From the NCBI RefSeq assembly GCF_035989305.1, contig NZ_CP108514.1:9962501-10026500 (forward strand): a stretch of 64,000 nt of DNA. Reading direction: 5' to 3'. Both the position numbers and the translations under genes were made by a program. Shown one piece after another: positions 45,527-54,128 of the stretch. The notes beneath the pieces are model-generated. The model was not told the origin of the DNA, made no database searches, and saw only the letters and a program-made list of their open reading frames with translations. This DNA is from Streptomyces sp. NBC_01233. Lineage in GTDB: Bacteria; Actinomycetota; Actinomycetes; Streptomycetales; Streptomycetaceae. Every line of letters begins with the position of its first letter. Position 1 is the stretch's first letter.

Positions 45527-46471
45527 ATGTCCGACTCGAAGACCGCGAACGCGCAGAAGTCCGCTGGCGTACCCACCACGGTGCTATCCGCGAAGCCTGT
45601 CGTCCTGTCCACCGCCGCAGGCCGAGGCGAGGACCTCCAGGTCCGCGTGTCCGCCCCCGCGACCGGCGGCGACCTGCCCGTCATCGTCTTCTCGCACGGC
45701 TGCGGCTGGTCGATGAACGGCTACGCCCCGCTGGCGGACTACTGGGCGGCCCACGGTTTCGCGGTCATCCAGCCCACCCACCTCGACTCCAGGACGCTCG
45801 GCCTCCCCGCCGAGGACCCCCGAACCCCGCAGATCTGGCGCCTGCGCATCGAGGACCTCACGCGCGTACTGGACGGACTCGACGGCCTGGCGGCGTCCGT
45901 GCCGGGCCTCGCCGGGCGCCTCGACCGCAGCCGCATCGCCGTGGCCGGCCACTCCTGGGGCGCGCAGACGGCGAGCACCCTGCTGGGCGCGCGCGTCCTC
46001 GATTCCGACGGCGTTCCCGGAGAGGACATGTCCGACCCCCGCGTCACGGCAGGAGTGCTGCTCGCCCTGCCCGGCCTGGGCGACGACCTGACCCCGTTCG
46101 CCGCCGAGAACCTCCCCTTCATGAAGCCGTCCTTCGACACCATGGCCACCCCGGCTCTCATCGTCGCCGGAGACCGCGACGACTCCGCGCTGTCCACCCG
46201 CGGACCGGAGTGGTTCACCGACGCATACGCCTACAGCCCGGGAAGCAAGAGCCTGCTCACGCTCTTCGCGGCCGAGCACTCGCTCGGCGGCATCCCCGGA
46301 TACGAGGTCGCCGAGACGACCGACGAGAGCCCCGCACGCGTCGCCCTGATCCAGCGACTCACCACGGCCTTCCTGCGCAGCGCCCTCTACCCCGGGGACA
46401 CCGGCTGGAAGGCGGCGGCCACCGCACTGGCGGAAGACCCCAACCCGCTGGGGAAGCTGCACGGCAAGTAA
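45527..46471 (+). CDS. Alpha/beta hydrolase (chlorophyllase/PAF-acetylhydrolase-like)
   Basis: A 314-aa hydrolase: LPVIVFSHGCGWSMNGY (oxyanion), GFAVIQPTHLDS, nucleophile elbow AVAGHSWGAQTAS (Ser at about 143), ALIVAGDRDDSALSTRGPEW (Asp) and FAAEHSLGGIPGYE (His). The layout fits chlorophyllase-like or platelet-activating-factor acetylhydrolase-like esterases. No signal peptide. It is the likely target of the divergent TetR regulator; substrate unknown. Confidence 0.9.
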   Translation: MSDSKTANAQKSAGVPTTVLSAKPVVLSTAAGRGEDLQVRVSAPATGGDLPVIVFSHGCGWSMNGYAPLADYWAAHGFAVIQPTHLDSRTLGLPAEDPRTPQIWRLRIEDLTRVLDGLDGLAASVPGLAGRLDRSRIAVAGHSWGAQTASTLLGARVLDSDGVPGEDMSDPRVTAGVLLALPGLGDDLTPFAAENLPFMKPSFDTMATPALIVAGDRDDSALSTRGPEWFTDAYAYSPGSKSLLTLFAAEHSLGGIPGYEVAETTDESPARVALIQRLTTAFLRSALYPGDTGWKAAATALAEDPNPLGKLHGK

Positions 46472-47068
46472 CCAAGCAACCGCCGAGCCCGCCGACGAAA
46501 TGCGTCGGGCATTCGGCCGCCAAGCCGCAGCGGTGGTCGGCACGCTCGTTGCGGCGGGTGGGCGAGAGATCCGCGCGTTCTGGCTCAATCACATGGTTGC
46601 AGCTCGTACATCGGTACCGTTCCCCGCCACCGGTTGCGAGGGCCGTGGCCCACCAGGACGTAGGGCGGGAGCACGGATCCCGTGGCGATCAGCGGCACGC
46701 GATGACTCCGGTGCCAGGTCTCGCGGGCGGGCGCAGTCTCCGGACAGCGGGATGTGGCCGGGCGCGGGGAAAGATCGACTGTGGTCACGGACCGGGCTCC
46801 CGTTCGGCTGCTCTCCGAGGCTGCCGGATCACATGATCGTCGAACGCCGCCGGGCTCGGCCGACGGCGCGCCCACCCGGCCCTGACGGGCTGCTTCCTGA
46901 TCGGCTTGCGACACCCCGGGACCTCGGAAGCAGCGAAGCCCCCCGCCGGGCAGGCACACCGCCCGCCCCATCCGGCCGCACCGGACTCCCGGGCCACGGA
47001 CGATCCGATACCGGTCATCCTGCGGGGCGGCGGGACTGGGCGCTGTTCGGGGCGGGCAGGGCGTCCGG
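46472..47068. other. About 600 bp without an identifiable gene
   Basis: Short reverse-strand pieces look coding-like (VPLIATGSVLPPYVLVGHGP at about 46610-46690; YRCTSCNHVIEPERADLSP at about 46540-46600, a possible zinc-finger fragment), but neither has a start, a ribosome site or a complete family match. I read this as debris. Confidence 0.4.
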
Positions 47069-47305
47069 GTGCTGAAGCAACCGGACGCCCTGCCCCGTCA
47101 GATCTCCGACGCCTACGTCGACGCCCTGGTCGAGCTCGATCCGATCGTCGGCACCGCCCTGGGAGTGCCCGGCGCTTCGAGCGCGCTCCCCGACTTCTCG
47201 CCGGACGGTCGGCAGGCCGTGGCCGAGCTCGCGCGCTCGACCATGGCACAGCTCACGGCCGCCGAGCAGGCGCCGGGCGCGGCCGGCGCGGTCGAGCGGT
47301 CCGCG
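47069..47305 (+). pseudogene. DUF885-family N-terminal fragment
   Basis: From GTG 47069: ALPRQISDAYVDALVELDPI, VGTALGVPGASSALPDFSP, DGRQAVAELARSTMAQLTAA. This is the start of a DUF885 protein (a large putative metallopeptidase-like enzyme, normally over 500 residues). It breaks near 47305, where a molybdo-hydroxylase FAD subunit fragment begins in another frame. Confidence 0.7.
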
Positions 47306-47306
47306 G

Positions 47307-48038
47307 GTGCGCGCCGGCTGGCCGGCCCTCGCGGTTTCGGCCGGGACCGCGGCCACTCCGCAGATCCGCACCGCCGGCACCCTGGGCGGCAACCTGCTGC
47401 AGCGCAACCGCTGTTGGTACTACCGCAATCCGCACGTCAGCTGCCTCCAGAAGGGCGGCACCGGCTGCCCCGCGCGCGAGGGCGACCACCACTTCGGCGT
47501 GGTCAGCGGCGACGCCCCGTGTGTCGCCCCGCACCCGTCCACCCTCGCGATGGCCCTGCTCACCTACGATGCCGAGGCCGAGTTCCACGGCGAATCCCCG
47601 CGCGGCGTCGCCGACTTGTACGGGGACGGGGACCGGCTTTTCCACACGGACCACCTGCTGCCGCCGGAGCGCATCCTCACCGCGGTCCTCCTGCCGCCGC
47701 CCTTGCCCGGCGAACGCGCCGCCTGCCACCGGGCCGTCAGCCGGGCCCACGCCGAATGGCCCCTGGTCGAGGCCACCGCCCGGGTCGCGCTCGACGGCTC
47801 CACCCTCACGCACGCCGCCGTCGCGGCGGGCGGGGTGGCGCGCGTCCCGCTACGGCTGACGGAGGTGGAGGCCGCCCTGATCGGCCGCGAGGCCACCCCC
47901 GGGGTCCTCGCCGCAGCCGCCGCGACGGTACTCGCCCGTTGCCGGCCGCTGCCGCAGACCGGATACAAGGCCACGCTGTTCAGGGACACCGTCCTGGAAG
48001 CCCTGGAGCAGGCCGTCGGACCGGCTGCCGCCGGCTAG
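47307..48038 (+). pseudogene. FAD-binding subunit of a molybdopterin hydroxylase (XdhB/CoxM type), N-terminally truncated
   Basis: Starting abruptly: AATPQIRTAGTLGGNLLQRN, RCWYYRNPHVSCLQKGG, VVSGDAPCVAPHPSTLAMAL, PPERILTAVLLPP, and a C-terminal CO_deh_flav_C domain (VEATARVALDGSTLTHAAVA, GYKATLFRDTVLEALEQAV). The first FAD-binding lobe, about 100 residues, is missing. No molybdopterin or iron-sulfur subunit gene is adjacent, so the complex is lost. Confidence 0.8.
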
Positions 48039-48098
48039 AACGCTCCTGAAAATCTTGTCTGAGGGGCCGTCCGGTGTTGGGCTGGGTGGCTCCTCGCG

Positions 48099-48473
48099 TT
48101 ATGCGGTGGCCGGGGTGATCGTCCAGGTGCCGCCTGTGCGGGTGAGTCCGAGGTTGATCAGGCGGCGGAGGTTGAGGGCGGCGGCGCGGTTGTGGAGCCA
48201 GGTGTTGTTCTTGATGACGCCTCGGTAGGGGACGCGGCGGTTGCCTTTGGCGACGAGCCAGGCGATGGCACGCTCGACCGGTGGTCGCCATCGGCGGTAC
48301 TCGGCCTGCCAGTGGGGGTCGGTGGCGGCCTGGTCGCGGGCGGCTTTGAGCAGGTCGTACTGGGCGTGGACGCTGAAGACACGGCCGGTCTTGGAGCGGG
48401 TGCAGCGGTCCTTGAGCGGGCAGGTGGCGCACAGTTTCTTGAACTGGGCCTGGCGTGCGCCGTTGGCCAGTGG
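48099..48473 (-). pseudogene. IS1182-type transposase C-terminal fragment
   Basis: Reverse strand: CATCPLKDRCTRSKTGRVFS, ARDQAATDPHWQAEYRRWRP, PVERAIAWLVAKGNRRVPYR and VIKNNTWLHNRAAALNLRRL, ending at a TAA (48099-48101). The Cys pairs and final helix match the C-terminus of IS1182 transposases. It is cut at 48473 by the neighbouring IS3 arm. Confidence 0.7.
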
Positions 48474-48504
48474 TGAGGTTCCCCCGCACTGCGGGAGGGG
48501 CTGA

Positions 48505-49425
48505 CTAGCTGGTCAGGGTGGGTTGACGTGGTTTCAGGTTCACTTGTTCGGTCGCTGCCTGGTTGGCGTAGTGCTTCTCCTCGTACTCGATGGGGCTGAG
48601 GTAGCCGAGCCGTTTCTGGATGCGGCGGGGGTTGTAGAAGCCGTCGATGTACTCGAAGAGCGCGAGGTTCGCCTCGGCCCTGGTGGCGAAGACGCGGCCG
48701 CGGATGCACTCGGTCTTGATGACCATCCACAGGTTCTCCGCGAGGGCGTTGTCGTACGAGTCGCCGACCGAGCCCATGGAAGCCTGGATCCCGGCCCTGA
48801 CCAGGCGTGTTGTGAGCTTCACGGACGTGTATTGACAGCCGTGGTCGGCGTGGTGAATAAGCTCTCCGGGGGCGACCTCGCGGCTGGCCAGGGCGTATTC
48901 CAGCGAGGTCAGGACCAGATCGGCGTCGGCGCGGGCGGAGGTCTCCCAGGCCACCACCCGGCGGGAGAACGCGTCGCGGATCGCGGACAGCCACAACGGC
49001 CCCTCCCCGGTGGGGATCATGGTCAGGTCGGTAACCCACAGCCGGTTCGGCCCGGCCGCGGTGAAGTCGCGTTGCACCAGGTCAGGGGCCAGATCGGCGT
49101 CCGGGTCACGGCGAGTGAAACCCTTGCCCCGGCGGGGACTGATCCCGGCCAGGCCGGCCTGGCGCATGAGCCGCTCGACGCGCTTCCTGCCGACGTGGAC
49201 GCCCTCACGCTTGAGGACGGCGTGCACGCGGGGTGAGCCGTAGATCCCGCCGGACTCCTCGTGGACCTGCCGGATCCTGCTGGTCAGCTCGGCATCCCGG
49301 CGGCGCCGTTCGCACGGTTCGGTCTCGGCCTGGCGCCACCGGTAGTAGGTGGAGGAGGGGATGTTCAGTTCCCGGAGTACGGGCTCGACCCCCAGATACG
49401 GGTGCTCGTCAACGAGCGCCGTCAC
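48505..49425 (-). CDS. IS3-family transposase OrfB, copy A
   Basis: A 306-aa integrase (rve) protein: HTH_21 region (SGGIYGSPRVHAVLKREGVH), first catalytic Asp in RLWVTDLTMIPT, second in HHADHGCQYTSVKLT, and Glu in YDNALAENLWMVIKTE. DDE catalytic set complete. Start GTG overlaps the orfA stop by GTGA; normally made as an OrfAB fusion by -1 frameshifting. Confidence 0.95.
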   Translation of the reverse strand: MTALVDEHPYLGVEPVLRELNIPSSTYYRWRQAETEPCERRRRDAELTSRIRQVHEESGGIYGSPRVHAVLKREGVHVGRKRVERLMRQAGLAGISPRRGKGFTRRDPDADLAPDLVQRDFTAAGPNRLWVTDLTMIPTGEGPLWLSAIRDAFSRRVVAWETSARADADLVLTSLEYALASREVAPGELIHHADHGCQYTSVKLTTRLVRAGIQASMGSVGDSYDNALAENLWMVIKTECIRGRVFATRAEANLALFEYIDGFYNPRRIQKRLGYLSPIEYEEKHYANQAATEQVNLKPRQPTLTS

Positions 49426-49736
49426 CTGGGCCGGGTCGGGTCGAGCTGGGCCGCGAAAAAAGCCGAGGCCGTCCGCAGGACCTCATTCGCACGCTTGAGC
49501 TGTGCATTCTCCTTCCGCAGGGCGGCAAGCTCCTCCCGCTCGCCAGTGGTGAGCACGTCGTCGCGTTCGCCGGCGTCGGCCTCTGCCTGCCGGATCCAGT
49601 TGCGCAGAGCCTCGTGGTGCACGCCGAGTTCCTCGGCCATGCGGCGGATCACGGGCTTCGGCTCGGCGGTCCGGTACATCCGTACCGCACGCTCACGCAA
49701 CTCCAGCGGATACTTCCAAGACCACGGAGTTATGGC
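49422..49736 (-). CDS. IS3-family OrfA, copy A, no start codon
   Basis: HTH protein: YPLELRERAVRMYRTAEPKP, MAEELGVHHEALRNWIRQAE, then a leucine-zipper-like ALRKENAQLKRANEVLRTAS. No standard start codon precedes it before the join with the IS4-type element, so it is 5'-truncated and probably not expressed from its own signals. Confidence 0.8.
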   Translation of the reverse strand, partial: AITPWSWKYPLELRERAVRMYRTAEPKPVIRRMAEELGVHHEALRNWIRQAEADAGERDDVLTTGEREELAALRKENAQLKRANEVLRTASAFFAAQLDPTRPR

Positions 49737-49745
49737 TTGTCCGGC

Positions 49746-51462
49746 GCTGTCAACAGGGGCGGGGACAGGGGCTTGTGGAGGTTGGGGTGGTCCACTCGGG
49801 GTCGAGGGTGTAGAGGCCCCGGCCGGTGCGGCGGAGGATTCCTTCGCGGACCCAGCGTCCCAGTTCTGCGCGTAGTCCTTGGGGATCCTCCAGTCCGATA
49901 CCGCGGGCGATTTCACATGCGCGCCAGGTGCGGTGGGGATCGGTTCGCAGGAGTTGCAGTGTGCGGTCGCGGCGTCCGTCGGGGCCTGGGCCAGCGGAGG
50001 GGTTCACGGTGACACTGATGCTGGTGATCCTGGATGCGCCCAGGACTTGTGCCTGGTGGGGCGGGGCGGCGTAGCGGGAGATCGGGCATTTGACGCGGCG
50101 TGGGTTGACGCGGGCCCGGCGGGGTGGGAGCAGATCGTGCAGCAGGGCCGGTGTGATTCGTCCCGGTCCGGTGTCGGGCAGTACGTCGGCTGCGGCGATG
50201 AGCTGGTCTTTTGCGGTCTCCAGGGCGACGGTGAAGGAGGCGCGGTCCGGGTCGGTGCCGGGGAGGGTCTCGACGGCCTCGGCCATCGCGCGGCGCAGTG
50301 CCTGGTAGACGGTCAGGTGAGCCCAGAGTTCTTGTTGGATCCCGGTCGCGTCCTGGGATCGCAGCACCAGGCCGTGCTGCAGGGTGTGCCGAAGCGAGTA
50401 GAACGCGGACTCGATCTCCCATCGCTCGTGGTAGAGCTCCACCAGCTCTGCGGCGGGGTAGCGACGGTGATCGGTCAGCGTGGTGGCCAGTCGGTAGTGG
50501 CCTTCCAGCCTCAGCCCTTTGGCGGTCGTCACCGCGATGTGCGCATCGATGATCCTCAGCCGGGTCCCGTTGATCCTGGTCAGGAATGACCCGTCCGGCA
50601 GTAGTGCCCAGCGTGCGGGTGTCCGGGTTCCCTTGAGGCGTACCAGCAGCTGGGCGCCGGTGGCCGCGGCCTTCGCGAGGAAGTCGTCGGAGTCGAAGCC
50701 CCGGTCGTTGAGCAGCAGCATCCTGTTGTCCAGCAGTGGTAGCAGCTGCTCGGCGTAGCCGGTCTCCTTCTCGGGCGTCGGTCCGAAGACCGCACCGAGC
50801 AGGGCCCGGGTTCCGGTCTCGCACAGCACCATGATCTTCAGCATCGGATATCCGTCCGTGCCGTAACGATGCTTGTGTTTGCCCAGCCAGGCGCAGACTC
50901 GCGGCCGGTCAGGGGCCTTGGTGGAGCTGCAGCCGTCGAAGGCGACTGTGCGCCAGCACCTGTATCGCACCCCTGGTGTGATCGGCTGTGCCACGGGACC
51001 GGCCAGTGTCTCGAAGAGCAGCCGCAGCGGCGCGGCGCCCAGCCGCCGGCGCACCTCTCGCAGCGCCTTCTCCGACGGACGCGGTGGAAGGAGCCCGCGC
51101 AGGCCGCAGGTGAGTTTGTCCCACACCCGCATGTAGCCCAGCTGCGGGAAGAGAACCAGTGCCAGCACGAAGTAGACACCCACCCTCGACGGCAGCAGCC
51201 TCAGCCTCCGCTGGGTTCCGCCAGTACGTTCCAGCACGTCATCGACCAGTTCAAAGGGCAGGTGCCGGGTCAGCTCGCCCAGATGCCCCGGAGCGAAGAC
51301 CCCGTCGGCGACGGTGATGGACGACGTGAGCGTGACGGTGGAACACTGAACGGGCAACGGGGCTCCTTCAGGCGGGAAGACCTTGGTCGGCTTCCTCGCT
51401 CTACCAGGAGTCCCGTTGCCCTGACCGGCACTTCTCCCAAATACCTCGCCCCTGTTGACAGC
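49746..51462 (-). mobile_element. IS4-family insertion sequence between the IS3 arms
   Basis: Terminal inverted repeats gctgtcaacaggggcg at 49746-49761 and cgcccctgttgacagc at 51447-51462, a perfect 16-bp match. A possible 3-bp target duplication ggc flanks it (49743-49745 and 51463-51465). It carries one complete transposase gene. Confidence 0.85.
49750..51357 (-). CDS. IS4-family transposase
   Basis: TTG 51357 with AAGGAG upstream. The 535-aa DDE transposase has an N-terminal DUF4372/IS4 domain (LPFELVDDVLERTGGTQRRL), first Asp in VAFDGCSSTKAPD, second in LLLNDRGFDSDDF, and the YREK-type signature YHERWEIESAFYSLRHTL. An extra C-terminal domain with a winged-helix look (WRACEIARGIGLEDPQGLRAEL) follows. 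Its TGA lies within the left terminal repeat. Appears intact. Confidence 0.9.
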   Translation of the reverse strand: MPVQCSTVTLTSSITVADGVFAPGHLGELTRHLPFELVDDVLERTGGTQRRLRLLPSRVGVYFVLALVLFPQLGYMRVWDKLTCGLRGLLPPRPSEKALREVRRRLGAAPLRLLFETLAGPVAQPITPGVRYRCWRTVAFDGCSSTKAPDRPRVCAWLGKHKHRYGTDGYPMLKIMVLCETGTRALLGAVFGPTPEKETGYAEQLLPLLDNRMLLLNDRGFDSDDFLAKAAATGAQLLVRLKGTRTPARWALLPDGSFLTRINGTRLRIIDAHIAVTTAKGLRLEGHYRLATTLTDHRRYPAAELVELYHERWEIESAFYSLRHTLQHGLVLRSQDATGIQQELWAHLTVYQALRRAMAEAVETLPGTDPDRASFTVALETAKDQLIAAADVLPDTGPGRITPALLHDLLPPRRARVNPRRVKCPISRYAAPPHQAQVLGASRITSISVTVNPSAGPGPDGRRDRTLQLLRTDPHRTWRACEIARGIGLEDPQGLRAELGRWVREGILRRTGRGLYTLDPEWTTPTSTSPCPRPC

Positions 51463-51474
51463 GGCCGACAAGCC

Positions 51475-51786
51475 ATAACTCCGTGGTCTTGGAAGTATCC
51501 GCTGGAGTTGCGTGAGCGTGCGGTACGGATGTACCGGACCGCCGAGCCGAAGCCCGTGATCCGCCGCATGGCCGAGGAACTCGGCGTGCACCACGAGGCT
51601 CTGCGCAACTGGATCCGGCAGGCAGAGGCCGACGCCGGCGAACGCGACGACGTGCTCACCACTGGCGAGCGGGAGGAGCTTGCCGCCCTGCGGAAGGAGA
51701 ATGCACAGCTCAAGCGTGCGAATGAGGTCCTGCGGACGGCCTCGGCTTTTTTCGCGGCCCAGCTCGACCCGACCCGGCCCAGGTGA
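51475..51786 (+). CDS. IS3-family OrfA, copy B, no start codon
   Basis: Same HTH/leucine-zipper protein as copy A. The slippery heptamer T TTT TTC at 51747-51753 lies in the zero frame (ttt ttc) near the end; a -1 slip there opens directly into the OrfB frame, as expected for IS3 OrfAB synthesis. The start codon is missing at the truncated 5' end. Confidence 0.8.
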   Translation: MTPWSWKYPLELRERAVRMYRTAEPKPVIRRMAEELGVHHEALRNWIRQAEADAGERDDVLTTGEREELAALRKENAQLKRANEVLRTASAFFAAQLDPTRPR

Positions 51787-52703
51787 CGGCGCTCGTTGAC
51801 GAGCACCCGTATCTGGGGGTCGAGCCCGTACTCCGGGAACTGAACATCCCCTCCTCCACCTACTACCGGTGGCGCCAGGCCGAGACCGAACCGTGCGAAC
51901 GGCGCCGCCGGGATGCCGAGCTGACCAGCAGGATCCGGCAGGTCCACGAGGAGTCCGGCGGGATCTACGGCTCACCCCGCGTGCACGCCGTCCTCAAGCG
52001 TGAGGGCGTCCACGTCGGCAGGAAGCGCGTCGAGCGGCTCATGCGCCAGGCCGGCCTGGCCGGGATCAGTCCCCGCCGGGGCAAGGGTTTCACTCGCCGT
52101 GACCCGGACGCCGATCTGGCCCCTGACCTGGTGCAACGCGACTTCACCGCGGCCGGGCCGAACCGGCTGTGGGTTACCGACCTGACCATGATCCCCACCG
52201 GGGAGGGGCCGTTGTGGCTGTCCGCGATCCGCGACGCGTTCTCCCGCCGGGTGGTGGCCTGGGAGACCTCCGCCCGCGCCGACGCCGATCTGGTCCTGAC
52301 CTCGCTGGAATACGCCCTGGCCAGCCGCGAGGTCGCCCCCGGAGAGCTTATTCACCACGCCGACCACGGCTGTCAATACACGTCCGTGAAGCTCACAACA
52401 CGCCTGGTCAGGGCCGGGATCCAGGCTTCCATGGGCTCGGTCGGCGACTCGTACGACAACGCCCTCGCGGAGAACCTGTGGATGGTCATCAAGACCGAGT
52501 GCATCCGCGGCCGCGTCTTCGCCACCAGGGCCGAGGCGAACCTCGCGCTCTTCGAGTACATCGACGGCTTCTACAACCCCCGCCGCATCCAGAAACGGCT
52601 CGGCTACCTCAGCCCCATCGAGTACGAGGAGAAGCACTACGCCAACCAGGCAGCGACCGAACAAGTGAACCTGAAACCACGTCAACCCACCCTGACCAGC
52701 TAG
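51783..52703 (+). CDS. IS3-family transposase OrfB, copy B
   Basis: Identical in translation to copy A OrfB: DDE integrase of 306 aa (WVTDLTM, DHGCQYTS, ALAENLWMVIKTE). GTG 51783 overlaps the orfA TGA. Confidence 0.95.
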   Translation: MTALVDEHPYLGVEPVLRELNIPSSTYYRWRQAETEPCERRRRDAELTSRIRQVHEESGGIYGSPRVHAVLKREGVHVGRKRVERLMRQAGLAGISPRRGKGFTRRDPDADLAPDLVQRDFTAAGPNRLWVTDLTMIPTGEGPLWLSAIRDAFSRRVVAWETSARADADLVLTSLEYALASREVAPGELIHHADHGCQYTSVKLTTRLVRAGIQASMGSVGDSYDNALAENLWMVIKTECIRGRVFATRAEANLALFEYIDGFYNPRRIQKRLGYLSPIEYEEKHYANQAATEQVNLKPRQPTLTS

Positions 52704-52734
52704 TCAGCCCCTCCCGCAGTGCGGGGGAACCTCA

Positions 52735-52827
52735 GAGCGCGGCCGCCCGGATCGCACCAGGGTGCGCAGCCAGGCTGTCCGGGGCCGTGTCCACACGCTG
52801 GTACCAGTCACGTCCCGAAGCGATCAC
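52735..52827 (-). pseudogene. DUF4240 protein, C-terminal piece beyond an IS3 insertion
   Basis: Reverse strand reads IASGRDWYQRVDTAPDSLAA, then HPGAIRAAAL, which continues the DUF4240 protein interrupted at 54129 (FRAG-V/IASGRDWY). The true C-terminus is lost, cut by IS3 copy B at 52734. Confidence 0.75.
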
Positions 52828-52894
52828 TGAAGCTTCCCCTTGATCGTGGACACCTGGAGACTGGGATCTGAGGTTCCAGAGGAAGTAGTGCCAG

Positions 52895-53202
52895 GTGGGA
52901 AGCAAGTACACGAAGCGGTACTCGGACGAGTACAAGCGGGACGCGATCGAGCTCGTGCGGTCGTCGGGCCGGACGGTGACCGAGGTCGCCCGGGAACTCG
53001 GGATCAGCTCGGAGTCCCTGCGGGGCTGGGTGAAGAAGGCCCGGGCCGCCCAGGACAACGGATCGGGACCCGGCGCCGTGCGGGCCGCCGACGACCGGGA
53101 CGAGGAACTGAAGCGGCTGCGGAAGCTGACCGTAGAGCAGGCGAAGACGATCGAGATCCTGAAAAAGCGACCGCCTTCTTCGCGAAGGAGAGCGACCGGT
53201 GA
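52895..53202 (+). CDS. IS3-family OrfA (needs a -1 shift near 53165)
   Basis: GTG 52895: KYTKRYSDEYKRDAIELVRS, GRTVTEVARELGISSESLRG, then KRLRKLTVEQAKTIEILKK. The expected end, ATAFFAKESDR and TGA at 53200-53202, is in the -1 frame; in the zero frame translation runs to 53344 without family similarity. The sequence gaaaaag at about 53161-53167 could be a slippery site, or one base has been lost. Confidence 0.8.
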
Positions 53203-54095
53203 GCACGATATGCCGGTTCATCCACGCGGAGAAGGCGAACTACACGATCGTGCTGCTGTGCACGGTGATGAAGACCGCCCGGTCCACGTACTACGCGTGG
53301 GTGGCCGGAGCCGAGGCCCGCGAAGCCAGGCGACGGGCGGATGAGACCCTGGCACACGAGATCACGGTGATCTACATCGCCTCCCGGCGGAACTACGGCG
53401 TCCCGCGCGTCACCGCCGAACTGCGCCGGCAGGGCCGGGTGGTCAACCGTAAGCGGGTGGCACGGGTCATGCGGGAGAACGGCATCGCCGGGAACAGCCG
53501 GCGCACCGGACGCCGCGGCCTGACCAAGGCCGACACCAAGGCCGCCCCGTCGCCGGACCTGATCGGCCGGGACTTCACCGCCATCCGTCCCGGAACGAAA
53601 ATCGTCGGGGACATCACCTACATCCCCACCGCCGAGGGCTGGCTCTACCTCGCCTCGTGGCTGGACCTGGCCACGCGCGAGGTGATCGGGTACTCGATGG
53701 CCGACCACCACCGCGCCGACCTCGTCGTCGACGCGCTGGACATGGCAGCCGCGCTGGGCCGCCTGGAACCCGGCTGTGTGATCCACAGTGACCGCGGATC
53801 GGAATACACCTCCGGTCAACTCCGCACAAAAATCAGCAAGTTGGGGCACCGGCAAAGTATGGGCCGGACCGGGAGCTGCTTCGATAACGCCGCCGCGGAG
53901 AGCTTCTGGGCCGTCCTGAAAGAAGAGATCGGCACCCGCTTCTGGCCCGACCGGGCCACCGCCCGCGCCGACATCTTCGACTTCATCGAGACCTTCTACA
54001 ACAGACGCCGCCTACGCAAGCACATCCACTGGGGCTACCTCACACCCCACGAAACCCGCCTGCGATACCGGCAAGACCAGGCCCTCGCAGCGTAA
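53199..54095 (+). CDS. IS3-family transposase OrfB
   Basis: A 298-aa integrase: HTH_21 (SRRNYGVPRVTAELRRQGRV), VGDITYIPTAEGWLYLASWL (first Asp), VIHSDRGSEYTSGQLRTKI (second Asp) and NAAAESFWAVLKEEIGTRFW (Glu). GTG 53199 overlaps the orfA TGA. Full length and probably active. Confidence 0.95.
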   Translation: MSTICRFIHAEKANYTIVLLCTVMKTARSTYYAWVAGAEAREARRRADETLAHEITVIYIASRRNYGVPRVTAELRRQGRVVNRKRVARVMRENGIAGNSRRTGRRGLTKADTKAAPSPDLIGRDFTAIRPGTKIVGDITYIPTAEGWLYLASWLDLATREVIGYSMADHHRADLVVDALDMAAALGRLEPGCVIHSDRGSEYTSGQLRTKISKLGHRQSMGRTGSCFDNAAAESFWAVLKEEIGTRFWPDRATARADIFDFIETFYNRRRLRKHIHWGYLTPHETRLRYRQDQALAA

Positions 54096-54128
54096 CAACA
54101 CCGTGTCCAAGATCACGGGGAAACTTCA

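Larger units (their letters stand above)
48474..49745 (-). mobile_element. IS3-family element, copy A (left arm of a large inverted repeat)
   Basis: The outer end starts tgaggttcccccgcactgcg at 48474. Copy B (51466-52734) is the same sequence in reverse orientation, with identical predicted proteins. Both copies stop at the same inner point (ggcttgtc / gacaagcc), next to the IS4-type element, and both lack a start codon for orfA, so both are 5'-truncated. Confidence 0.85.
51466..52734 (+). mobile_element. IS3-family element, copy B (right arm of a large inverted repeat)
   Basis: The inner end begins gacaagccataactccg at 51467; the outer end is cgcagtgcgggggaacctca at 52734. It is a mirror image of copy A. 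No shared target duplication flanks the pair (gtgg on the left, gagc on the right), so the structure did not arise from one simple insertion. Confidence 0.85.
52828..54128 (+). mobile_element. Second IS3-family element, complete, with target duplication
   Basis: Terminal inverted repeats begin TGAAGCTTCCCCTTGATC (52828) and, on the other strand, TGAAGTTTCCCCGTGATC (54128), about 28 bp with few mismatches. A 3-bp target duplication CAC flanks it (52825-52827 and 54129-54131). It is inserted in a DUF4240 gene. Confidence 0.9.

Noticed and set aside
46540..46690. Reverse-strand zinc-finger-like YRCTSCNHVI and a neighbouring coding-like piece
   Set aside because: No complete frame, start codon or recognisable family; listed only as debris.
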